A stretch of DNA of 10,888 nt from Myxococcales bacterium (GCA_020430865.1 JAGQIY010000764.1:1-10888), one strand, 5' to 3'; shown: positions 1 through 7,446, counted from the stretch's first letter. The notes: generated from the letters alone by a model not told the origin. Made by a program: numbers and translations.

Positions 1-14
1 CAGGCTTCATGGAA

Positions 15-35
15 AGCGGGAGCTTGCGTCCCGCT
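15..35 (-). terminator. Possible hairpin terminator of the FG-GAP lipoprotein gene
   Basis: A perfect 7-base inverted repeat (AGCGGGA at 15-21, TCCCGCT at 29-35, 7-base loop) begins 7 bases past the minus-strand stop codon at 43-45. Read on the minus strand, the stem is followed by TTTCC, only a short T run, so this would be a weak intrinsic terminator. Position just after the stop supports it; the poor T tract argues against it. Confidence 0.4.
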
Positions 36-42
36 GGTCAGC

Positions 43-2439
43 TCAGCGCACCCCGGAGCACGAGCCGGACGTGCTGTCCGTGTTGTTCTCCGGTCGGCAC
101 TCGACCCAGGCATGAGGCGGGTTCCCGTCGTCGACGACGACGAACGCCAGCGTCTGCCCTTCGGTCAGCGCCATCGAGGCTGAAGGAAGCTCCAGCGTGA
201 CGTCCTCTGCCTCGGCGGGCGCGAGCGCCTTGGTGGTCAGCGCCTGCCCGAGCTTCGTGCCGCCCGCGCTTGGATCTCCCTCGTAGAAGCCGACCACGAC
301 CCCAGGCGGTACGCTCGCGAGTCCGACGTTGCGCACCCGCGCGATCAGGCCGTACGTGCCCTCACACTTCGGCCGCAGCTCGACCACCAAGTCAGGGGCG
401 CTGAACTCCCCGGAGGGCTGGATGTTCTGGCGGAAGTTGTTCAGGCGTGGCTGCTTCCAGTTTGGAAGCTCGGTCATGGGGATACTGCCATCCTCTTCCA
501 CGTTGGTCACGTGGTAGGTGTGCTGATTCCAGATGCGACGGGTGCGTACCCATTTCCCCGCGGTATCACCGAAGATGCGCACGCCGCGCATCTTCGTGGT
601 CCCGTCAGATAGACAGGTGATACTCGAGTAGTCATTCGAGATGACGATCAGATCGGCGTGGCCGTCGTTGTCGACGTCGGCGACCAGCGGATACTCCGTC
701 AGGGTGCCGCTCGTGTTGCACGTCGACCACTTCTCCACCCCGGTCGTACCATCGTAGATCCGCAGGGTGTGCTCGTCGGCGTACACCACCTCGGCCTTGC
801 CGTCTCCATCGAAGTCGAAGACCGAGCTCCCCGTCGCAGCCGAAGAGCAATCCTTCGTCTCCTTCAGCCAGATGTTGGTCTGATCGTTGGCGACGTTGGT
901 GTCGAGCAGCTTGGTACCGCCGAGCACGGTGTAGCCGATGCCCGTCGCGATCGCGACGTCCGCCGTCCCGTCACCATCGAAGTCTGCCACCGTTGGCGGT
1001 CCGCCGCCGCGGGTGGCGCCTGCGGATCCGCTCGGGCAGTTGTTCACGAAGGTGCCGTTCATGTCGATGTTCTGGCGCAGGATCTTGAAGCCTGCGACCT
1101 CCGCGGGGTCGTAGTGCCAGACGTGAACCAGGTGGGAAGCGGAGTCGACGGCGACGACCTCCGGGTTCCCGTCCTTGTCGAAGTCTCCGAGCGCCATGTG
1201 GTTCGCGGTCAGACCAGTGTTGGCAAGCTCGACCCCGGTGTGGTCGTAGACCGCCGTCGGCGTCACTACCTCGAGGAAACCGTTTCCGGTGACGTCGGCG
1301 AAGACACCCGTGCTCGCTCCACTGACCGGGAAGATGGTGGAGCCGGTCTTGCCGTCCAGGACCGCGTTCCCCACCAGCACCTCTGGTGAGCCATCGTGAT
1401 CGATGTCGGCGATGCCAGGCATGAAGCATCCGGTCGCGCTGGACACCCAGAACTCGGAGCCGTCGGCGTGGAGCGCGCGTGCCCGACCGTCCTGGGTGCA
1501 CACGATGACCTCGTTGCCAGGTTCACCATCGATGTCTCCGCCGGCGAGGTGGGTCCCCGGGTGGACGCGATTGTCGAAGGGCGTATCCGGGTGGTAGCTC
1601 CACTTCTCGACGACCTGTCCGCCGACGATGCTGATCGCATGTAGCGTCCCGTTCTGTGAGTAGTTCGGCCTGCCGTTGTCTCCGGTCGCCGGCGTGCTGT
1701 ACTCGAACGTCGAGAACAGGATCTCGGGGATGTCCTTCGCGTCGACCTTGCCGTCGCAGTTGTCGTCGTCGAGCTGAATGACGATCGGCGTCATCATCAC
1801 GTTGCCGCCGTCCCAGTGATACTTGAGCTCGGGGTCGAAGGCTGCAGCGGGCGGGTGGTACTCGCAGTTCTCGATACAGGTGATGGGGTCCCCAGGCTCC
1901 TGGTCGGTCGCACACTGCGGGGGACGTGGGAGACAGCGGCCGGTCGCCAGTGAGACGCCGCCGGTGCAGGTCGCGCCTCCAGCTCCAGCGTCCGGCGTCT
2001 GGGCTGGTTCCCCGAGGGAATACTCGCAGTAGTCACCGCCGTCGCAGTCGTCGGAGTCGATGCAGGTCTTGCCCGGCGTGACGCACTGCTGGAAGGAGCA
2101 CACGTCGGAGTCGCCGCAGCAGACGTCGCCACAGGCCTTGTCAGCTTCGCAGCAGGTGCCCTGGATGCACACTCCGCCATCACACGCGCAGTCTCCGCCG
2201 TCGAGGTTGAAGGTGCCTCCAGAGCTCGCGCCGCCGGTGCCGCCGCTTCCGCCGCCGCTGCTTCCGCCGCTTCCGCCTCCCGCGTCCACGAAGCTGCCGC
2301 CCCCCGCGCTGCTGGCGTCGTCGGAGCCGCAGCCGTTCAGGGCGCCAGCACCGCAGGTCACCACGGTCAGCGTCGACAATCCCAGGATTCGCGCGCGCGG
2401 TGCCGCGAACAGACCCATTCCAAGCCGTTTCGTCCTCAC
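43..2439 (-). CDS. Cys-rich FG-GAP/VCBS-repeat surface lipoprotein with C-terminal CARDB-like domain
   Basis: A 798-residue predicted exported lipoprotein of unknown specific role. The start is GTG at 2439; an ATG at codon 8 is an alternative. A basic N-terminus and hydrophobic stretch lead to a lipobox (Leu34-Asn-Gly-Cys37), followed by a Gly/Ser linker (about 45-75). Residues 84-138 are packed with cysteines, including Cys-Cys pairs at 96-97 and 107-108, suggesting a disulfide-rich module. From about 220 to 600 there are repeated calcium-loop motifs of the DxDxDGxxD/E kind: 302-310, 345-353, 419-427, 486-494, 542-550 and 588-596, with a degenerate one near 382. This is the usual pattern of an integrin-like FG-GAP/VCBS beta-propeller. 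Residues about 682-785 (APDLVVE to ENNTD) resemble a CARDB adhesion domain. The architecture suggests a cell-surface binding or adhesion protein; the ligand is unknown. It lies 148 bases downstream of the kinase-like gene on the same strand, so co-transcription is possible. Confidence 0.85.
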   Translation of the reverse strand: MRTKRLGMGLFAAPRARILGLSTLTVVTCGAGALNGCGSDDASSAGGGSFVDAGGGSGGSSGGGSGGTGGASSGGTFNLDGGDCACDGGVCIQGTCCEADKACGDVCCGDSDVCSFQQCVTPGKTCIDSDDCDGGDYCEYSLGEPAQTPDAGAGGATCTGGVSLATGRCLPRPPQCATDQEPGDPITCIENCEYHPPAAAFDPELKYHWDGGNVMMTPIVIQLDDDNCDGKVDAKDIPEILFSTFEYSTPATGDNGRPNYSQNGTLHAISIVGGQVVEKWSYHPDTPFDNRVHPGTHLAGGDIDGEPGNEVIVCTQDGRARALHADGSEFWVSSATGCFMPGIADIDHDGSPEVLVGNAVLDGKTGSTIFPVSGASTGVFADVTGNGFLEVVTPTAVYDHTGVELANTGLTANHMALGDFDKDGNPEVVAVDSASHLVHVWHYDPAEVAGFKILRQNIDMNGTFVNNCPSGSAGATRGGGPPTVADFDGDGTADVAIATGIGYTVLGGTKLLDTNVANDQTNIWLKETKDCSSAATGSSVFDFDGDGKAEVVYADEHTLRIYDGTTGVEKWSTCNTSGTLTEYPLVADVDNDGHADLIVISNDYSSITCLSDGTTKMRGVRIFGDTAGKWVRTRRIWNQHTYHVTNVEEDGSIPMTELPNWKQPRLNNFRQNIQPSGEFSAPDLVVELRPKCEGTYGLIARVRNVGLASVPPGVVVGFYEGDPSAGGTKLGQALTTKALAPAEAEDVTLELPSASMALTEGQTLAFVVVDDGNPPHAWVECRPENNTDSTSGSCSGVR

Positions 2440-2483
2440 GCCCCGAGTGTACGCAACAAACGGCCGTTCGCCTGGGCTAATGT

Positions 2484-2518
2484 GGGGCGTCTCGCCTTCG
2501 CTTCCTCCGCCACGCCCC
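2484..2518 (-). repeat. Inverted repeat between kinase-like and FG-GAP genes
   Basis: GGGGCGT (2484-2490) and ACGCCCC (2512-2518) form a perfect 7-base stem around a 21-base loop, in the 148-base gap after the kinase-like stop and before the FG-GAP start. On the minus strand no T run follows, so an intrinsic terminator is doubtful; it could be leader structure or chance in GC-rich DNA. Confidence 0.25.
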
Positions 2519-2587
2519 TTCGGTCCGCAGCAATCGCAGCCTTCGACTCCACCGACCGGCTGGCGACCGTGTGCCGCCGCCCCGCGG

Positions 2588-3625
2588 TCAGGGCGACGTA
2601 CGCAGACGTAGCCCGCGGATGGCCTTCAACGCGTTGCGTCCGAGGTTGCCCGCGGCGCTTCCGGAGAACGCATGCCAGGCGTGCTGCGCCCGGTTCCACA
2701 ATCCCGCGCGGAAAACCGTGAGGCGTTCCCTCACCCCCACCTCGGGACCCGTCTTGCGCGCCCTGCTGAAGGCCCTGCGTTCCGCCAGGAGCGAGCGCGC
2801 GAACCGTCTGAACTCGCTCTCGATGTGCCGCTGACGCTCGAGCACGGTGGAGAGGAACCTCGCCCGCTCCTCCAGGGTCTCGAAGCGCACCGACGCATAT
2901 CCGTTCAGCGCCTTCGAGAGCTCGCGCTTCGGGAGCTTGCGGATGCGGCGAGCCTCACCGAGCAGCATGCCCAGCCTGAGATCGATGCGCCCCTCGACGT
3001 AGTCGGCGTAGAGGAAGGTGCGAGCGCTGGGGAGCGTGCCCTTGTACTTCGCGAAGCGCGACAGCTCGCTCTCCCCATCCTGGCCGAAGGCGCGATCCCA
3101 GTCCACGTTGACCGGAAAGCCCTGCCCGCCCAGCAGCGCGAACTGGCGTGGGTTCGTGTCCAGGTTGTCCAGGAACCACTCCCAGGCGTGCTCCATCAAC
3201 ATCACGTGGCGCTGCAGGTCCGTCCACTGCGTGGAATCGGCTGGCAGCTCTCGCTCTGGGTCCCAGTCGATGAAGGGCTTCAGTAGACCCCGTCGAGCTT
3301 CGCCATCAATCATTACCTCGCGGATCTGTGCTGGGATGCTCGGGCGCTTGCCGAGGTCGCGCAGGCGATGCGCGACGACCTCGGCCTCGAGCAGCGCTGG
3401 ATCCCCGAGCTTGAGCACGAACCGAGCCCCCTGGGGTGACTCGAGGGTGTAGAGCGGCTTCGAGCCCGTGTGAGCCCGGGACTCGACCTGGCGCAGCGCG
3501 CTTGCCTCGACCGTAGCGAGTTGCCTCGACCTGAGCCGACGGTACAGGCGACGGTTTTCCGTCCGGATCTGTCGGAGCAAGCTGCGATACGAGCGGAACG
3601 ACGGTTGCATCGGCATCTTCGGCAT
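2588..3625 (-). CDS. Predicted atypical kinase with HipA / PI3-4-kinase-like motifs
   Basis: A 345-residue protein with no signal peptide, so probably cytoplasmic. Visible motifs fit a kinase fold of the HipA/phosphatidylinositol-kinase type: a beta-strand lysine (Phe69-Val-Leu-Lys72) followed by Glu80/Glu82, a hinge-like LLKPF (114-118), a catalytic-loop-like Asp153-Asn-Leu-Asp-Thr-Asn158 with the Asp/Asn spacing of the DRHxxN motif, and Val174-Asp175-Trp-Asp-Arg-Ala-Phe-Gly181 in the place of the metal-binding DFG. The N-terminal 50 residues and the C-terminal third (about 225-345) are Arg-rich and helical. The open frame runs upstream to 3886, but that stretch is the Arg/Ser-rich mirror of the opposite gene and is not credited. 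Possible starts are ATG at 3625, 3616 and 3610, none with a strong ribosome binding site. It is divergent from the phosphoesterase gene. The coding call is firm; the kinase assignment is inferred from motifs, and the substrate is unknown. Confidence 0.7.
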   Translation of the reverse strand: MPKMPMQPSFRSYRSLLRQIRTENRRLYRRLRSRQLATVEASALRQVESRAHTGSKPLYTLESPQGARFVLKLGDPALLEAEVVAHRLRDLGKRPSIPAQIREVMIDGEARRGLLKPFIDWDPERELPADSTQWTDLQRHVMLMEHAWEWFLDNLDTNPRQFALLGGQGFPVNVDWDRAFGQDGESELSRFAKYKGTLPSARTFLYADYVEGRIDLRLGMLLGEARRIRKLPKRELSKALNGYASVRFETLEERARFLSTVLERQRHIESEFRRFARSLLAERRAFSRARKTGPEVGVRERLTVFRAGLWNRAQHAWHAFSGSAAGNLGRNALKAIRGLRLRTSP

Positions 3626-4538
3626 GAACGCTGTTTGGCAAACGCTGGGCCAGCTTCCGAGTCTCCCCGAGGGGGAGCGCTTCGAGGTGGCGCACATCTC
3701 CGACCTGCATTTCGGGCGCACCGAGCCCCGCCGTGTGCGTGCGCTCGCGGAAGCTCTGGTCAACGCGCCGCCGGATCTCCTGGTGGTCACCGGGGACCTC
3801 ACGCAGCGGGCGCGGCGAACACAGTTCGAGCAAGCTCGACGCTTCCTGGATGACATCCCGGCGCCCAGACTGGTGGTGCCTGGCAATCACGACATCGCGC
3901 CGTTCTTCGCGCCGCTGAGCCGCTTGCTCTGGCCGCGCCGGCGCTATCGGCGCTACCTCGGTGACGTGGAGCTGATCCAGAGCGGTCCGCTGATCGCCCT
4001 GGGCGTCGACAGCGTCTCTCGGTGGCGGCTGAAGGAGGGCTCGCTGCGTCGCGGGCAGCTCAGCGATCTGAGGCGAGTGCTCTCAGAGTTACCGCGTGGA
4101 TTTAGGATTCTCGCGTCGCACCACCCGCTCGTTCATCCCCGGCGCGGAGTGAGGCAGCGAGTGCCTTCGCGGCTGGCGGATCTGCTCGAGGAGCTGCGGA
4201 TCGACGTCGCCCTGTCGGGGCATCTGCATGAGACCTGGTCCGGGCCGCGCGCCTGGCACACCGGGCGCGCTCAGCAGCTCCACACCCTGTTCGTCCAGGC
4301 ATCCACCGCGACATCGACCCGCTTGCGCGGACATCGGAACGCCTACAACCGGCTGCGCATCAGCGAAGCCGGAGTGGAGGTGGCGGTGGAAGTGTTCGAT
4401 GGCTTCAACTTCGTCACTGCCCAGACGGAGACGGCCCAGGTGGACGCAGCGGGAGGAGGCGTCGAGGCACGGAGCGCCAAGGGCCCGACCGAGATCGATG
4501 CTGCCGCCCGCGCCGAGGTGCTACAAACCGCTGAGTGA
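3624..4538 (+). CDS. Calcineurin-like metallophosphoesterase (class III phosphodiesterase-like)
   Basis: A 304-residue enzyme of the calcineurin-like phosphoesterase superfamily, which hydrolyses phosphomono- or phosphodiesters with a two-metal centre. All signature motifs are present in order: Asp27-Leu-His29 (SDLHFG), Gly57-Asp58 (TGDLT), Gly87-Asn88-His89-Asp90, Ser165-His166-His167, and Gly199-His200-Leu-His202. The pattern resembles cAMP phosphodiesterase (CpdA)-like and DNA-repair-exonuclease-like members, but the substrate cannot be told. No signal peptide or membrane segment is seen, so it is probably cytoplasmic. The last 40 residues are a low-complexity Ala/Glu-rich tail. The start is ATG at 3624, without a clear ribosome binding site, sharing CATG with the start of the divergent kinase-like gene. 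Its stop overlaps the next gene's GTG by 4 bases, pointing to translational coupling with the SUMF1-fold lipoprotein. Confidence 0.88.
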   Translation: MNAVWQTLGQLPSLPEGERFEVAHISDLHFGRTEPRRVRALAEALVNAPPDLLVVTGDLTQRARRTQFEQARRFLDDIPAPRLVVPGNHDIAPFFAPLSRLLWPRRRYRRYLGDVELIQSGPLIALGVDSVSRWRLKEGSLRRGQLSDLRRVLSELPRGFRILASHHPLVHPRRGVRQRVPSRLADLLEELRIDVALSGHLHETWSGPRAWHTGRAQQLHTLFVQASTATSTRLRGHRNAYNRLRISEAGVEVAVEVFDGFNFVTAQTETAQVDAAGGGVEARSAKGPTEIDAAARAEVLQTAE

Positions 4539-5404
4539 CTGGCCTCCCCCCTGCCAGGCCCCTGCTCGCCTTCGTCTTCGTCTTGATCTGCTCGGGCTGT
4601 GAGGCCAAGGGCAAGAGCCTCGACGCGCCACCGCGACGGCTGGAGTCGGCGATCACGACGACGCCCGCCGCGCCGACGCCATCGAGCGTCGAGGTGACCT
4701 GCGAGCCGACGATGCTGCAGGTCTCGCCACCCGGTCAGCCGCCGTTCTGCGTCGACCGCTACGAGGCGAACCTGATCGAAGCAGACACCAGTCGAGCACA
4801 CCCTGCGACGCTGCGACCGGCGCCTGGCGTACGCTATCGTGCGGTGTCGGTCGGTGGGGTGCTGCCTCAGGCCTACGTCAATCGCTTCGAAGCCGCGGCC
4901 GCCTGCGAGGCTGCGGGCAAGCGGCTCTGCCGCGCTCGCGAGTGGTACCGAGCTTGCTCCGGACCGGATCACACGAAGTACCCGTACGGAAACAAGTTCG
5001 TGAAGGGTCGCTGCAACGTGGACAAGGGGCATCTGCTCCACAAGCTGTTCGGCAACGTCACCTACACCTACGACGCGCACTACAACAACCCGAGCCTCAA
5101 TCAGCAGGCGGGCTTCCTCGCCAGGACGGGGGAGTATGCCGACTGCGTCAGCTCCGTCGGCGCTCGTGACATGATGGGGAACCTCCACGAGTGGGTGGCG
5201 GACGACGTCAGCGCCCAGCTGCGCGAGGAGCTTCCGCTGGAGAAGGGCGATCAGTGGCTGGGCAAGCGAGGAATGGGCGTGTTCATGGGGGGCTATTTCA
5301 GCTCCCATGGTGAGCACGGAACGGGTTGTCTCTACGTCACGGCGACGCACGCGCCGGACTACCACGACTACTCGACGGGCTTCCGTTGCTGCGCCGACCT
5401 GTAG
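4535..5404 (+). CDS. SUMF1/formylglycine-generating-enzyme-fold lipoprotein, probably non-catalytic
   Basis: A 289-residue predicted lipoprotein: hydrophobic signal (10-19) ending in Ile-Cys-Ser-Gly-Cys22, an imperfect lipobox with Cys at -3, then a Pro/Thr-rich linker to about 50. The rest follows the FGE-sulfatase (SUMF1) fold: PFCVDRYEAN (70-79), the AAACEAAGKRLCRAREW segment (121-137), YPYGN (149-153), DMMGNLHEWVAD (212-223), MGGYF (251-255) and terminal GFRCC (282-286). In true formylglycine-generating enzymes two active-site cysteines follow the GG motif closely; here that stretch reads Ser-Ser-His-Gly-Glu-His, and the next Cys is at 265, so sulfatase activation is unlikely. Ten cysteines between 56 and 286 suggest disulfides in an exported protein. 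The GTG start at 4535 is fixed by the GTGA overlap with the phosphoesterase stop, so the two genes form an operon. A binding or sensing role is an inference. Confidence 0.83.
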   Translation: MTGLPPARPLLAFVFVLICSGCEAKGKSLDAPPRRLESAITTTPAAPTPSSVEVTCEPTMLQVSPPGQPPFCVDRYEANLIEADTSRAHPATLRPAPGVRYRAVSVGGVLPQAYVNRFEAAAACEAAGKRLCRAREWYRACSGPDHTKYPYGNKFVKGRCNVDKGHLLHKLFGNVTYTYDAHYNNPSLNQQAGFLARTGEYADCVSSVGARDMMGNLHEWVADDVSAQLREELPLEKGDQWLGKRGMGVFMGGYFSSHGEHGTGCLYVTATHAPDYHDYSTGFRCCADL

Positions 5405-5435
5405 CTAGGCGGCCGTCGGTGCGTGATGGCTTCGG

Positions 5436-5461
5436 GAGAGTCAGAATGGCTTCTGACCCTC
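5436..5461. terminator. Hairpin between convergent genes
   Basis: GTCAGAA (5440-5446) and TTCTGAC (5451-5457) form a perfect 7-base stem with a 4-base loop; after one A/C mismatch the stem continues with GAG (5436-5438) against CTC (5459-5461). It spans the stop codon of the minus-strand gene (5441-5443) and lies 31 bases past the plus-strand stop. This is the expected place for a shared bidirectional terminator, but no T run follows on either side, so intrinsic function is uncertain. Confidence 0.4.
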
Positions 5462-5890
5462 GTCCTGATATTCTGCAAGGAAATCACGAAGTCGATCGCG
5501 TTCCTGGGGGTTGAGGCTGTCGTGCAGGTGAGCCAGCGCCTCGCGCGGTTCGTGCATGACCTTGCGGTTCTCGTAGCCGGCTTCGCGGACGATGCGCTGG
5601 AGCTGGAGATTCAGTGTCGCGTTGGTGGGCGAGACCAGGATCGCGATGCGCTCGAGTCGGGTGTTCATGTTCTGAAACAGCTCCGTCAGTCGATCCGCGG
5701 CGGACTGCGGGTAGATACGCACGGGGCGATGATCGGCGCACAGGATCGGTTGCATCGTCGCGGGGGCCTTCGAGACCTCCGCCGCGAGGGCCTGGGAGTA
5801 GATGTCCGCGTCTTCGCGGGTCCACAGGGCGAACACCCGGGCCTCGATCACCCGACCCGTGGTTCGCTGCATGCTGAAGAGGTCCGACAC
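5441..5890 (-). CDS. Small alpha/beta protein, possibly SpoIIAA/STAS-like; function unknown
   Basis: A 149-residue soluble protein with no signal peptide or membrane segment. Alternating strands and amphipathic helices are visible: a strand near 14-22 (VIEARVFAL), a helix 24-41, a strand around 47-52 containing Cys51-Ala-Asp-His, a helix 63-78, a strand 81-86 (RIAILV), a helix 92-104, then a charged C-terminal tail (128-149). The order and size fit the SpoIIAA-like/STAS alpha/beta fold often used in regulatory partner switching, but this is a weak fold guess with no diagnostic residue. The likely start is GTG at 5890; ATG at 5872 (codon 7) is an alternative, and neither has a strong ribosome binding site. 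It lies 90 bases downstream of the LuxR-type regulator gene on the same strand, so it may be its co-transcribed partner. Confidence 0.72.
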   Translation of the reverse strand: MSDLFSMQRTTGRVIEARVFALWTREDADIYSQALAAEVSKAPATMQPILCADHRPVRIYPQSAADRLTELFQNMNTRLERIAILVSPTNATLNLQLQRIVREAGYENRKVMHEPREALAHLHDSLNPQERDRLRDFLAEYQDEGQKPF

Positions 5891-5939
5891 GCTGAAGGCC
5901 TAGCATGCTGCGCCAGGTCCAGGAGCCGCAAGAGCGTTC

Positions 5940-5970
5940 GTGTCCCACACCGTGCCAGAGGGGGGGACAC
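5940..5970 (-). repeat. Inverted repeat in the gap between regulator and downstream gene
   Basis: GTGTCCC (5940-5946) and GGGACAC (5964-5970) pair perfectly around a 17-base loop that includes a G run at 5960-5966. It starts about 10 bases past the minus-strand stop of the regulator gene. It could attenuate read-through into the 149-residue gene, but no T tract follows on the minus strand. Confidence 0.25.
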
Positions 5971-5980
5971 ACGCGGCTGC

Positions 5981-7438
5981 CTACGGCTCGAAGCCGGCGC
6001 GCTGCAAGCCATCGACTACGCGATCCGCGACGTCGGTCTGTCCGCGAGGAATCATCGCGTGAATGCCAGCGAGGCGGAAGCTCGGGTGATAGCTCTGGAG
6101 CCGCACCCGCTCGGCCTGGGCTTCCGCGGTGCGTTCCGCCATACCCAGCGAGGCGCACAGCAACGCATGGCCGAACGCGTACTGGGGTCTGGTGACCAGC
6201 GCCTCACGACATGCCGTCACGGCGTTGCCGTAGTCGTTCGCGATGAAATGGGCGAAGCCGAGCCCAGCGGCATACGCGCGGGGACTCAAGCGCGCCGCCA
6301 GGCGCATGCTGTCGAAGCCACCGGCGTCGCCGCGTGCCAGCCTGACATGGCCGAGGGCGGCGTGGGCCGAGGCGAAGCTCGGGTTGATCTGCGTCGAACT
6401 GACGAACAGCCGGTCCGCGTCGTAGTGCCCCTGGGTCATCTCCGCGCGCCCTCGAAGGTACCAACCGATGGCGTCGTTCGAGTCGATCTCGAGCGCGCTC
6501 TCGGCGGTCGCCCTGAGGGCCGCGTAGCTCTGGGTCACGTCAGGGACCCACTGATTGATGATGTTCTGATACAGCGAATAGCCCCGGCCGTAGAGCGCAA
6601 GCATGAACTTGGGGTCACGGCTCAGGGCTCGCTCAAAAAAATCAAGGGCCCTTTCATTGCCATCGCGCGAGCGGTCGTCGCTGCCGAGCAGCCCCTGATG
6701 GGTCAGCTCCCATGCGTTCAGATTTTCTGTGGGGAAACCGATGCTGCGTTCTCCCTCGGCGCGCATCAGCTCGGGGTAGGCCTTGCCGACGATGTTCTTC
6801 GCCAGCTCGTCTTGCAGCTCGAACAATAGTCCCAGCCCGACATCGAAGTTCTCTGACCACAGGCAGTGCCCCGTGCTGACGGCGTCGAGGCGCGCGGTGA
6901 CCCGCAGCCCCTCCCCCGAACGTCGCACGCTCCCCGTCACCAGGTACTCGGCGCCGACCACCTCTCCAAGCTTCTGTGTGGGGTGGTCGCTGCTGCCGAC
7001 GTGGATGCTCGTGCTGCGAGCGATCACGGGAAACCAGCGCCACTTGCTGAGGAGCGTGATCAGGTCGTCGACCAAGCCAGCCGCGAACCCCTGAATTACG
7101 GAGTCGTCCCCGTAGCTGTCGAAGCGCAGCACGGCGACCGCGGGACGCTGTTCGAAGGGCTCCGCCGTGACCAGTCGAGAATGGCCCGCGAGCTCGTGTG
7201 TCGCGACCTCGCCGAGGGAGCGGGCGATCGCAGCCGCTTCCGTGCGGTTACTTGCGCCGAGAGCCTTGAGCAGGTTCTCGACGTGAGTCTTCACCGTGGA
7301 GACCGACAGCTGGAGCTCGCCCGCGATCTCACGGTTTGGATAGCCACGCGCGAGCAGGTCGAGCACGTCCCGCTGGCGCTTGGTCAGGCTGGTCAAGCCC
7401 TGGGCTCTTGGTTGGGATGGATGGGTCTTGGGGGTCAC
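5981..7438 (-). CDS. LuxR-type HTH regulator fused to TolB-like and TPR domains
   Basis: A one-polypeptide transcriptional regulator. Counting from the upstream GTG at 7447, an N-terminal LuxR/GerE-type helix-turn-helix lies at about 20-75 (LTKRQRDVLDLLARG, then NREIAGELQLSVSTVKTHV), the classical DNA-binding pattern. A TolB/FlgO-like domain follows (about 101-225): RPAVAVLRFDS, GFAAGLVDDLITLLS, FPVIARST, GAEYLVTGSVRR, LDAVSTGHCLW and LFELQDELAKNIVG, the same module found in many CadC-like regulators and adenylate cyclases. The rest (about 240-485) is TPR-like helical repeats, a protein-binding surface. No receiver domain, autoinducer domain or membrane helix is present. GTG at codon 4 (7438) is preferred as start because GGAGG sits 8 bases upstream; from the GTG at 7447 it would be too close. 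This gives 485 residues. The ligand and target genes are unknown; the downstream 149-residue gene is a natural candidate. Confidence 0.85.
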   Translation of the reverse strand: MTPKTHPSQPRAQGLTSLTKRQRDVLDLLARGYPNREIAGELQLSVSTVKTHVENLLKALGASNRTEAAAIARSLGEVATHELAGHSRLVTAEPFEQRPAVAVLRFDSYGDDSVIQGFAAGLVDDLITLLSKWRWFPVIARSTSIHVGSSDHPTQKLGEVVGAEYLVTGSVRRSGEGLRVTARLDAVSTGHCLWSENFDVGLGLLFELQDELAKNIVGKAYPELMRAEGERSIGFPTENLNAWELTHQGLLGSDDRSRDGNERALDFFERALSRDPKFMLALYGRGYSLYQNIINQWVPDVTQSYAALRATAESALEIDSNDAIGWYLRGRAEMTQGHYDADRLFVSSTQINPSFASAHAALGHVRLARGDAGGFDSMRLAARLSPRAYAAGLGFAHFIANDYGNAVTACREALVTRPQYAFGHALLCASLGMAERTAEAQAERVRLQSYHPSFRLAGIHAMIPRGQTDVADRVVDGLQRAGFEP

Positions 7439-7446
7439 TGCTTGCA

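Noticed and set aside
658..1389. 243-codon plus-strand open frame
   Set aside because: It is antisense to the FG-GAP repeats; its Val/Asp/Arg periodicity is a reflection of those repeats.
3626..3886. Upstream extension of the kinase-like open frame
   Set aside because: It is antisense to the phosphoesterase motifs, is Arg/Ser-rich and has no domain features; the gene most plausibly starts at 3625 or just downstream.
4343..5365. 340-codon minus-strand open frame
   Set aside because: It is antisense to the SUMF1-fold gene, which has conserved motifs and a coupled start; the mirror product is low-complexity Arg/Val-rich.
5423..6829. 468-codon plus-strand open frame
   Set aside because: It is antisense to the 149-residue gene and the TolB/TPR regulator, both of which have clear protein features; long antisense frames are common at this GC content.
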